From contig DAOTTX010000524.1 in assembly GCA_034437515.1 (NCBI GenBank), positions 1 to 15,126 of the forward strand: a stretch of DNA of 15,126 nt. Reading direction: 5' to 3'. The position numbers were made by a program, and so were the translations under genes. Below, piece after piece: positions 1-6,864 of the stretch; position 1 is the stretch's first letter; every line of letters begins with the position of its first letter. Under the pieces are notes generated by a model. It was not told where the DNA came from and searched no databases. It saw nothing but the letters and a program-made list of their open reading frames with translations. This stretch comes from DAOTTX01 sp034437515 (lineage in GTDB: Bacteria; Chloroflexota; Anaerolineae; Aggregatilineales; Phototrophicaceae).

Positions 1-152
1 GTCATCGGCAGTATAAAGCTTGCATTCTCGTATCCGCAATGGTGACCATGCACAAGCACGGTGCATTGTCGTGGAGCTTTATCTTAATCCTATCTCATGC
101 GTATGCCCTGCCAATCGTGCCGTGATAGCTAACATTCGCTTCACGAAGGCCA

Positions 153-158
153 TATACT
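153..158 (+). promoter_or_regulatory. Candidate -10 box upstream of the first exported-protein gene
   Basis: TATACT lies 39 bases before the ATG at 197 and matches the sigma-70 -10 consensus in 5 of 6 positions. No good -35 box is seen 16-18 bases upstream. Bases 1-152 hold nothing else I can support. The upstream in-frame extension of the reading frame back to base 20 has no ribosome binding site and is not protein-like. Confidence 0.35.
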
Positions 159-196
159 ATATCATAGAGGCGATGGTTCAACCTGAAAGGAGTGAT

Positions 197-1198
197 ATGC
201 TGCGGATACTCACGTTGTTATTTCTTATTTTCACCGCCCAGACCGGTAACGAAACATTCACCGGCGAAGGTGACCCGACCTTCACATTCGATCACCCGAC
301 CGGGTGGACGGTCACGCAGGATTCAACGTTGACGTACTTCGTCAGCGCCGGGGACGAAGAAGATGTGACCGTGTTGATTGAGCTTTTCGCCGTCGAAGAT
401 GACCCCGCCGTCCAGAGTGGTGCGGAAGCCATCGCCACACCTGCCGAATTGCTGGCCTACTACTTCCCTGCCGACGCCGATGACATCGACACCGTAGAGG
501 TTGCCCCGGAGGTCGAAGCAACGCCGGAAGCGGCATCAGAATCGACACCGGAGGCCACACCTGACCCCACAACAGCACCGCGTGTGCTGCTGGCGGCGCG
601 GCTGGCGTTCCCTGATGAAGACGTTTATGCTTTTTACCTCGATGCTGCGTATTATGCGCTGTTGTTCGTCAACGGGGACGACCGCGCTGCTAATGCGGAC
701 GCCATTTTTATGATCGCGGCGACGTTGGGGCAGGTCGAGCGTGATAATCGCTTCGCAGCCGGTGAAGTGACCACGCAAACCGGCAGCCTCACCTTTGATT
801 ATCCGGCCTCGCTGGAACTGGCGAGCATCGACGGTGCGACGGTGTTGTTCAACGCAGACTCGACCGTTTCGATCATCATTGCCGGTGACCCGGTAGCGGC
901 GTTGAATCTGTTTGGGGGTGAGGGCGATGCCAGCGAACTTAACAGTGCCGAAACCTTAATGAACGCGGTGCTTTTTACCGACCGCACTGGCGAAGATGAT
1001 GTCGAAGCCTATGAGATCGCGGGGCGTGATATACTGCGCTTTGACGTCAGTGACTCGGTATCCGATCTGGCATTTATCACGGTCGAAGTTCCTGGTGGGC
1101 CGCCGGTGATGACCCTGTTCAGCTTGGAGGCCGGTACGATTGCACAGTACGAAGAAAATATTGAGGGCATTCTGTCCTCGCTACGATTTGAACCATGA
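197..1198 (+). CDS. Exported protein with two tandem PsbP/DUF1795-like modules
   Basis: The 333-residue product begins with a short hydrophobic signal (MLRILTLLFLIFTAQTG) and has no lipobox, so it is probably secreted or anchored by the uncleaved signal. Two modules open with similar motifs, FTFDHPTGWTV near residue 29 and LTFDYPASLEL near 198. They are separated by an acidic Pro/Thr/Glu-rich linker at about 101-128. The second module ends in ILSSLRFEP, like the closing helix and strand of PsbP/DUF1795-type folds. The ATG at 197 was chosen over in-frame starts further upstream because AAAGGAG lies 4 bases before it and the signal peptide starts there. The stop overlaps an ATG in the next frame (ATGA), and the next gene's likely start is 38 bases on, so the two are probably one transcript. 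Function is unknown; the fold assignment is inference from short motifs. Confidence 0.8.
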   Translation: MLRILTLLFLIFTAQTGNETFTGEGDPTFTFDHPTGWTVTQDSTLTYFVSAGDEEDVTVLIELFAVEDDPAVQSGAEAIATPAELLAYYFPADADDIDTVEVAPEVEATPEAASESTPEATPDPTTAPRVLLAARLAFPDEDVYAFYLDAAYYALLFVNGDDRAANADAIFMIAATLGQVERDNRFAAGEVTTQTGSLTFDYPASLELASIDGATVLFNADSTVSIIIAGDPVAALNLFGGEGDASELNSAETLMNAVLFTDRTGEDDVEAYEIAGRDILRFDVSDSVSDLAFITVEVPGGPPVMTLFSLEAGTIAQYEENIEGILSSLRFEP

Positions 1199-1236
1199 TT
1201 AGACTATCAAAAAATCAAGATAGGGAGAAACAACTG

Positions 1237-3096
1237 ATGAAACGTCTTTTACTCTTTGCTCTATGCTGTAGCCTGCTGGTGAGCATCCCCGCCGCCGCGC
1301 AGGAACAAAACACGCTGGATCGTGTCGATCAGGCGATGGTGCATCTGACCGAATGGCTAGGGCTTGAAAATACGATCACCCGCGAAGTCAGCTTCTGGCA
1401 ATGGCGCGAAGCCAGCTACACTGATGCCGCCTTTGACTGTGGCGTTCCCGGTGTCGATTATCCTGATACACCCAACCGCGCCTTTGACATCACGATCAAC
1501 GTCGATGGTGTGGATTACGATTATCGCGTCAGTGGCGATGGGGCGATCCTGGTGTTATGTGGCGCGGACGGCCTGCCGCTGTATCGTAATGACACGCCCG
1601 TCGATGCGCCGGCAGCGACACCCGCCGCCGATGACCCCGCCGACATCCCCGACGGCGGTTCTGATTGGTACACGCTGATTTACACCGATGGCACCGACCT
1701 GTTGCGCCTCATCGGGCCGGAGGGTGAAGAAGCGGCTTATCAGCGTCCGCGTTTTGCCAACGAAGCCGTTCCTCGTGAGATTGAGATGGCGGTCTCTCGT
1801 GATGGTAAGTACCTGGTGCAGGCCGGGTTGTTGGCGTCCGGCGAGTATGCGCTGAGCATCTACAACTTTGAGCGCGATACCTCGCGGGTCATCGCCGCCA
1901 ACGCCGGTGAGGAGATTTCCCTCGGTGCCGGGTCAAACCTGATCTTCAACGCCGACTCGACCGAGGTCGCCGTTGGCTTCGGGCGGTTGGAGCCGGGGCT
2001 GACCGATTGGCGCATGGTCGTGTTCGACTTGCTGACCGGCTCCCCGTTGTACGAGATCAACCATGATGAGATTGCGCCCATCCTGACTGGTGGTGATGCA
2101 GGACTCACAGATGCACTCTCCGGTACAACCGGTACATTCTTTCCGCAAATCGCTTATTTTGATGAAGATGGCGGCATCCACGCACGGCTGATTCTGATGT
2201 TTGCGGGTGGCGCGCTTGAATACCCGGCTTTTGTGTGGTATCCCCTGGAGGACAGCGCCGCACCCAGCCCCTACATTTACACCGAGGGGGACATCCTGAC
2301 CGCGACCGGGCAGGTGCTTTACACTTATGTCGATGATGGGCAGCCTACACCTCCCGGAGAAGGTATGTTTACACCACGCAACGCCATCGCGGTCGGCACC
2401 CCCACCGGCACCGGCAACCTGCAACAGCAGACCTTACAGCTTGACGGGAACTATGCACACAGCCAACCGACATGGGCCGCCGGCGGCGATCAAATCTTGT
2501 TCCGTGCGGCGACGTCCAGTGAGCAGGGCGAATGGGCGCTGCGCATTCTCGACGGGCGTGAGCCGTTCTACGTCATGCCGGAGGCGTACCAGCAAGTGAC
2601 CGGTGTGCCGGATGGTTTCCTCGCAATGACGACAGTCACCGAGGGTGGTGCGGATGTGTTCTATCACACCACGCAGGATAACGGCGTCGTAATCTACACC
2701 GTGCCCCCACGAAACGGCGAACCGACATTTCTGTGGTCACTGCCCGCAGGTTACACCTTCTACACCGCCGAAGAAGTCGAAGTCGTTGATGATGTGGTCA
2801 GCACATCGGTACCCGGTGGCGTGGTCAATTGCACGGGAACGATCCCCAGCGCGGTGACGGTCGGTGATGCGGCACGGGTGACCTTCACCGATGGCTCACC
2901 GCTGAACGTGCGCATCCAACCAGATACCAGCGCGGACATCGTGGACGTGCTACCAGAAGGCAGCGAGTTCGAGATCATCGGCGGGCCGCAGTGCGCTGAT
3001 GGCTATACCTGGTGGCAGGTCGAACTCCCCGGCGCGACCCTCGCCTGGGCTGCCGAGGGTGACAGTGATACCTACTTCATTGAGCCACAGCCCTAA
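1237..3096 (+). CDS. Secreted multidomain protein: Cys-containing N-domain, propeller-like middle, C-terminal SH3b-like domain
   Basis: The 619-residue product starts with a clear signal peptide (MKRLLLFALCCSLLVSIPAAA, cut before QEQ). Residues about 25-105 form a compact domain with the pattern W.WREASYTDAAFDCGVPG..Y and a second Cys in ILVLCG; I recall similar W...C.PG..Y domains in Chloroflexota exported proteins. An acidic Ala/Asp/Pro linker follows. The middle, about 140-520, has propeller-like strands such as NLIFNADSTEVAVGFG and HSQPTWAAGGDQILFRA, resembling TolB/WD40 blades. Residues about 529-619 look like a bacterial SH3 domain (LNVRIQPDTSADIVDVLPEG, then WWQVELPG), often used to bind cell wall. 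The ATG at 1237 is preferred to the overlapping ATG at 1195 because of AGGGAG at 1222-1227 and the signal peptide. It probably shares an operon with the preceding gene. An envelope sensor or scaffold is possible, but no enzymatic motif is visible. Confidence 0.82.
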   Translation: MKRLLLFALCCSLLVSIPAAAQEQNTLDRVDQAMVHLTEWLGLENTITREVSFWQWREASYTDAAFDCGVPGVDYPDTPNRAFDITINVDGVDYDYRVSGDGAILVLCGADGLPLYRNDTPVDAPAATPAADDPADIPDGGSDWYTLIYTDGTDLLRLIGPEGEEAAYQRPRFANEAVPREIEMAVSRDGKYLVQAGLLASGEYALSIYNFERDTSRVIAANAGEEISLGAGSNLIFNADSTEVAVGFGRLEPGLTDWRMVVFDLLTGSPLYEINHDEIAPILTGGDAGLTDALSGTTGTFFPQIAYFDEDGGIHARLILMFAGGALEYPAFVWYPLEDSAAPSPYIYTEGDILTATGQVLYTYVDDGQPTPPGEGMFTPRNAIAVGTPTGTGNLQQQTLQLDGNYAHSQPTWAAGGDQILFRAATSSEQGEWALRILDGREPFYVMPEAYQQVTGVPDGFLAMTTVTEGGADVFYHTTQDNGVVIYTVPPRNGEPTFLWSLPAGYTFYTAEEVEVVDDVVSTSVPGGVVNCTGTIPSAVTVGDAARVTFTDGSPLNVRIQPDTSADIVDVLPEGSEFEIIGGPQCADGYTWWQVELPGATLAWAAEGDSDTYFIEPQP

Positions 3097-3135
3097 TTTT
3101 TACCTGTTTCTTACGTCGATGTGTTAGAAATAACG

Positions 3136-3163
3136 TCGAGAAGACAAAACATCTATCGAGAAG
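3136..3163 (+). repeat. Short direct repeat TCGAGAAG in the htpG leader
   Basis: TCGAGAAG occurs at 3136-3143 and again at 3156-3163, with the copies starting 20 bases apart, about two helical turns. The second copy runs into the Shine-Dalgarno sequence AAGGGAG. It could be a regulator site for a chaperone gene or chance; nothing else supports a function. Confidence 0.3.
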
Positions 3164-3171
3164 GGAGCTTT

Positions 3172-5265
3172 ATGTCTCAAGAAACTTTTTCATTTCAGGC
3201 AGAGATCAAACAACTGCTTAACATTCTCGTGCATTCGCTGTATACCGACCGCGAGATTTTCCTGCGAGAGTTGATCTCTAACGCTTCGGACGCGCTCAAC
3301 CGGGTGCAATTCGAGATGCTGACCAACCGTGAGGTGGTCGATCCCGATGCGGAACTGGCGATTCGCATCAAACCTGATGAGGACGCCGGTACACTGACCA
3401 TCAGCGACACCGGCATCGGTATGACCCGTGAGGACATGCTGAACAACCTCGGTGTGATCGCCCGGAGTGGTGCGAAGGCGTTCATCGAGGCCATGAAAGA
3501 CAGTCAGAACGGCTCGGTCAGTGCCCAGGAAGTGATTGGTCAGTTTGGTGTCGGCTTTTACTCGATCTTTATGGTCGCGGATAAGGTACAGGTGATCTCG
3601 AAATCACACCTCCCGAACGAAGTCGCGCATGTCTGGAAGAGCGACGGCGGCGAGAACTACACCATCGAGGCCACTGAACGCGCCGAACGCGGCACCGATG
3701 TCGTGCTGTACCTCAAGGATGACGCGAAGGATTTTCTGCAAGAGTGGAATATCAAGCAGGTCATCCGTAAACACTCGGATTATATCGCTTTCCCGATTTA
3801 CGTCGGCGATGAGGAAGAAGCGACCAACAAGCAAGCCGCGATCTGGCGGCAACAGTCCAGCGAAGTCAGCGACGAGCAATACCAGGACTTCTACAAGATG
3901 CTGACGATGGACTTTATGGGTGAGCCGCTGCACCGCATCCACATGCGGGCAGATGTACCCTTGCAGTTCTACGCGCTGTTATACGTGCCTTCCAGCGCGG
4001 AGCCAAACCCGTTCAGCCAGCGCAAAGAACCGGGTTTGAAGCTCTACGCCCGTAAGGTGCTCATCCAGGAATATAGCAAAGACCTGCTGCCGGAATATCT
4101 GCAATTCGTCCAGGGTGTGGTGGATAGTGAAGACCTGCCGCTGAACGTCAGCCGGGAGAGCTACCAGGCCAACACCGTGATGGCGAACCTCAAGAAGACG
4201 CTGACCACCAAAGTGCTCAACGAATTGACACGCATGGCGGAAAAGCGCACCGAGAAATACCTCGACATCTTCCATGAGTTCAGCCGCTTTATCAAGCAGG
4301 GGATGGTGGTCGAACCGGGTGACAAAGACCGCATCATGCCGCTGCTGTTCTTCACCAGCACACTGACTGATGACCCCAATACGTATTACTCGCTGACGGA
4401 TTACGTCGGACGCATGGCAGAAAATCAAAGCGAAATCTACTACGTCATCGGTGATGACTTCGCCAGCGCCCAGCGCAGCCCGCATCTGGAAGCCTTCCGG
4501 CAGCGCGGCATCGAGGTGTTGTACTTCACCGACCCGGTAGACTCCGCGATGCTAATGGGTCTGGACGAATACGAGGGACACAAATTCCGCAACGTGGACG
4601 AAGCAGACATCGACCTGAGCGAGATCGGCGACCTGAAAATAGACGAAACCGAGGTCAAAGATCCGCTGCCGGAAGATGATTTCACCACATTGCAAGATCG
4701 GTTTAAGACCATCCTCGGTGAGCGTGTGCGCGACGTCCGCGCTAGCAAGACCATGACGGGCAGCGCGGCCCGGTTAGTCAGCGATGAGAAGGGCACAGGC
4801 CGGAATATGTTCCGCATCAACCGCCTGCTGGAGAAAGACTACCAACTGCCGGTAAAGATCCTCGAACTCAACCCGCGCCACCCGTTGATGCACAATCTAA
4901 CGCAGATGATTGGCACAGGTGTGGATGTGACAATGGTGAACGCTGTGGTGGAGCAGGTCTTTGAGACTTCATTGCTGCAAGACGGCATCCATCCCGACCC
5001 GGCGGCGATGGCCTCCCGGCTGACGCTGCTGATGCAGGCCGCGACCGGTTCCGCCGTCGGTGATCTGGACTTTAGCCAGACGCTTAGTGTGGAACCGCCC
5101 AAACAGACCGACAGCGGTATCCCCGGCTTTGATATGGAAGCGATGATGGAAGCGGCACAGAACACCGACATCGAAAATGCCGATTTCGAGCCAGTCGCTG
5201 ACACACAAGCCACCCCGGTTGACCCGGCTGCACCAAACAACGAAGAAAACGACAAAGAAAAGTAG
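3172..5265 (+). CDS. htpG: Molecular chaperone HtpG (bacterial Hsp90)
   Basis: This is a cytosolic ATP-dependent dimeric chaperone that remodels client proteins together with the DnaK system. The 697-residue product shows all GHKL ATPase motifs. ELISNASDAL holds catalytic Glu33 and Mg-binding Asn37, SDTGIGM (78-84) has the nucleotide-binding Asp79, and GQFGVGFYSIFMVADKV (123-139) forms the ATP lid and glycine motif. The middle domain carries LPLNVSRES with the ATP-contacting Arg328, followed by the C-terminal dimerisation domain. It is longer than the E. coli protein (624 residues); the extra length includes a charged, disordered-looking tail rich in Asp, Glu, Pro and Asn. The start at 3172 has AAGGGAG four bases upstream; a GTG at 3121 is in frame but unsupported. 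No CIRCE element is seen in the 75-base leader. A strong hairpin follows the stop. Confidence 0.97.
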   Translation: MSQETFSFQAEIKQLLNILVHSLYTDREIFLRELISNASDALNRVQFEMLTNREVVDPDAELAIRIKPDEDAGTLTISDTGIGMTREDMLNNLGVIARSGAKAFIEAMKDSQNGSVSAQEVIGQFGVGFYSIFMVADKVQVISKSHLPNEVAHVWKSDGGENYTIEATERAERGTDVVLYLKDDAKDFLQEWNIKQVIRKHSDYIAFPIYVGDEEEATNKQAAIWRQQSSEVSDEQYQDFYKMLTMDFMGEPLHRIHMRADVPLQFYALLYVPSSAEPNPFSQRKEPGLKLYARKVLIQEYSKDLLPEYLQFVQGVVDSEDLPLNVSRESYQANTVMANLKKTLTTKVLNELTRMAEKRTEKYLDIFHEFSRFIKQGMVVEPGDKDRIMPLLFFTSTLTDDPNTYYSLTDYVGRMAENQSEIYYVIGDDFASAQRSPHLEAFRQRGIEVLYFTDPVDSAMLMGLDEYEGHKFRNVDEADIDLSEIGDLKIDETEVKDPLPEDDFTTLQDRFKTILGERVRDVRASKTMTGSAARLVSDEKGTGRNMFRINRLLEKDYQLPVKILELNPRHPLMHNLTQMIGTGVDVTMVNAVVEQVFETSLLQDGIHPDPAAMASRLTLLMQAATGSAVGDLDFSQTLSVEPPKQTDSGIPGFDMEAMMEAAQNTDIENADFEPVADTQATPVDPAAPNNEENDKEK

Positions 5266-5278
5266 TGACTCGGTGCCT

Positions 5279-5308
5279 GCCCCTGCCCAGTTTCACATGG
5301 GCAGGGGC
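5279..5308 (+). terminator. Hairpin terminator after htpG
   Basis: GCCCCTGCCCA (5279-5289) pairs perfectly with TGGGCAGGGGC (5298-5308) around an 8-base loop, giving an 11-bp GC-rich stem 13 bases after the htpG stop. The bases after it (TTCCTGGT) lack a long U tract, so it is a weaker match to a classical intrinsic terminator, but its position makes transcript-end or mRNA-stabilising function likely. Confidence 0.75.
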
Positions 5309-5528
5309 TTCCTGGTAGCACCCCACAATAACGTGGACGGTTAAATTTGAACCAATTTAGCGCATTCTGAGCCGCAAAAATGCGAATCTATAAGTTCATT
5401 TCAGCCCTCTGTGGCTCAAGTTTTGATTTTGTCGTAACAAAAATCGCAACCACGATATCTTGTGGCTGTATCGGCTTCCTCGTTCAAGTGTCAAATCTTG
5501 TAAAAATGTAAGCGATAGACGATTTTGA

Positions 5529-5537
5529 TGCTACACT
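5529..5537 (+). promoter_or_regulatory. Extended -10 promoter for the 5577 gene
   Basis: TGCTACACT gives an extended -10 (TGn then TACACT) 39 bases before the ATG at 5577. No good -35 lies at the usual distance, which fits an extended -10 promoter. The rest of the 5309-5576 gap is AT-richer than its surroundings and shows no gene. Confidence 0.5.
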
Positions 5538-5576
5538 CTGGTTAACGTTCGACATAAACACAAAAGGAATGAGTCA

Positions 5577-6497
5577 ATGTTTAAACGTCGTTTTACCTTT
5601 ACTTGTCTGCTGCTCGCGGTCTTCGCCTTAAGCCTGCCCACCTTCGCTCAGCAAGATGACGAAGACCTTCTGGCTTACGTTGTCGCCGCTTACGACAATA
5701 TGGTCGAGATCGAGACGATGACGATCACCGCCACCCAATTGATCGACCAGACGCTCGAAGTAGATGGCATCACCGTCACCCAGACGGTTGAGCAAAAGAT
5801 GGACGGCCTCATTCGCTACAGTGAAGACCCGGCAGTTGAGATGACGTTGGTTCAATCGTTTTTGACGCAGTCCGGTTTCGAGACCATCGAAGTTGACCTG
5901 ACGATGGACATGATCCAGGTCGATGAGACGTTCTATATGCGTTTTTACGATGTCAGTGATGACTTTGCCAACGTTTACCCCGAAGGTTGGGTAAACGTCA
6001 CCGACAATCCCGGCGACATGCCCGGCATGGAGCTGCTCAATGTCGAGCAGCTCACCAGCATGATGAATACCACGCTGCAATATCCCATCAACGCCGATAC
6101 GGTCAGCAGTGTGGAGGAGATCGAAGACGCTGAAGCCATCGAAGCTATCGAAGACGTGGAAATGCGTACCTTCGTCCTTGAGATCGACATGGAAGCATTG
6201 CAAGAGGCCGACGAGTTAGAGGACATCGCCGGCATGTTCAACGCCGGGACGACCGGAGTCGATGTCGATGCGATGATGTCGCAGATGTTCGACGGCGCGA
6301 CGATGACGCTGGAAATATGGATCGGCACAGACGATCAGTTGATCCATCGCATTGATATGATCATGAACACGGACGCCGAAATCGAGGGGATGATCCCCGG
6401 TATGGGGGCGGTGGACATGGTTCAGACGCTGACCGGCACCTATACTTATAGCAATTTCGACGAAAGTTTTGAGATCGAAGCACCGTCCGATTTATAA
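5577..6497 (+). CDS. Acidic secreted protein of unknown function, LolA/LppX-like fold possible
   Basis: The 306-residue product has a textbook signal peptide (MFKRRFTFTCLLLAVFALS, cleaved around TFAQ) and no lipobox Cys. The mature part is strongly acidic and Met-rich, with runs such as EEIEDAEAIEAIEDVEM near residue 180. The general pattern is an N-terminal helix (LLAYVVAAYDNMVEIETM), then strands with TITATQLIDQT, later YMRFYDVSDDFANVYPEGWV, and near the end TMTLEIWIGTDDQLIHRIDM. That order resembles the LolA/LppX-type half-barrel (Chloroflexota and actinobacterial relatives bind lipids or are of unknown role), but this is my inference from pattern alone. AAAAGGA sits 8 bases before the ATG. 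It stands alone: a terminator and its own promoter precede it, and it converges with the coaE transcript. Confidence 0.82.
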   Translation: MFKRRFTFTCLLLAVFALSLPTFAQQDDEDLLAYVVAAYDNMVEIETMTITATQLIDQTLEVDGITVTQTVEQKMDGLIRYSEDPAVEMTLVQSFLTQSGFETIEVDLTMDMIQVDETFYMRFYDVSDDFANVYPEGWVNVTDNPGDMPGMELLNVEQLTSMMNTTLQYPINADTVSSVEEIEDAEAIEAIEDVEMRTFVLEIDMEALQEADELEDIAGMFNAGTTGVDVDAMMSQMFDGATMTLEIWIGTDDQLIHRIDMIMNTDAEIEGMIPGMGAVDMVQTLTGTYTYSNFDESFEIEAPSDL

Positions 6498-6505
6498 TTG
6501 ATTAT

Positions 6506-6524
6506 AGCGTATCGTTCCTACGCT
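6506..6524. terminator. Weak hairpin between convergent transcripts
   Basis: AGCGTA (6506-6511) pairs with TACGCT (6519-6524) around a 7-base loop, just after the 5577 gene and at the end of the minus-strand Nudix remnant. The stem is only 6 bp and has no clear U tract on either side, so a bidirectional terminator is possible but unproven. Confidence 0.25.
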
Positions 6525-6862
6525 TCACATCGCAAAGACGGCGTGTGACCGACGAGCAGCACCGTTATCACGACCAAACCGGCGATGCAAGAGTGGGTTA
6601 TTGCCGGTTGGATGGGTGGCAAGTTTTCAAGATTATTCGACACCATCGTCTGAGGGGTGAGCAGCAGAAAGTGGCTGCCGGTGGGGATGCGCGTTTCCTC
6701 GTAGGTTTCGCGGCGGGCGGCGGCGATGGGTGTTTCGTCATCTTCGCCGCCCCCGGTGATGGGCTACCAATAGCCTTCCTGTCGGCGTTTCAGCAGCAGA
6801 TATTCAACGGTCGTGCGTACTCGGAAGGCGAACACACTGACCTGAAAAGGCGCTCGCGCCAT
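6518..6862 (-). pseudogene. Nudix hydrolase remnant with in-frame amber stop, directly after coaE
   Basis: Reading the minus strand from an ATG at 6862 gives MARAPFQVSVFAFRVRTTVE, then YLLLKRRQEGYW, then TAG at codon 33 (6766-6764), then PITGGGEDDETP and IAAARRETYEETRI. The Nudix box (G-x5-E-x7-RE-U-x-EE-x-G-U) is nearly intact at codons 37-59 with the catalytic Glu52, Glu55 and Glu56; the box Gly is Arg58. Nudix relatives such as NudB read WQ at this place, so TAG is best explained by CAG to TAG. After codon ~65 the reading no longer looks like a Nudix C-terminus, and the frame closes at codon 115 (TAG, 6520-6518), short of the usual ~145 residues. The ATG is two bases after the coaE stop, so it was once the second gene of that operon. 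A sequencing error at codon 33 cannot be excluded, but the decayed 3' part argues for a real pseudogene. Confidence 0.8.
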
Positions 6863-6864
6863 TG

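Noticed and set aside
20..196. Upstream extension of the first reading frame
   Set aside because: No Shine-Dalgarno sequence, and it would bury the signal peptide that starts at 197.
3604..4820. Long minus-strand frames inside htpG
   Set aside because: They mirror the htpG frame and show no motifs; htpG motifs are complete on the plus strand.
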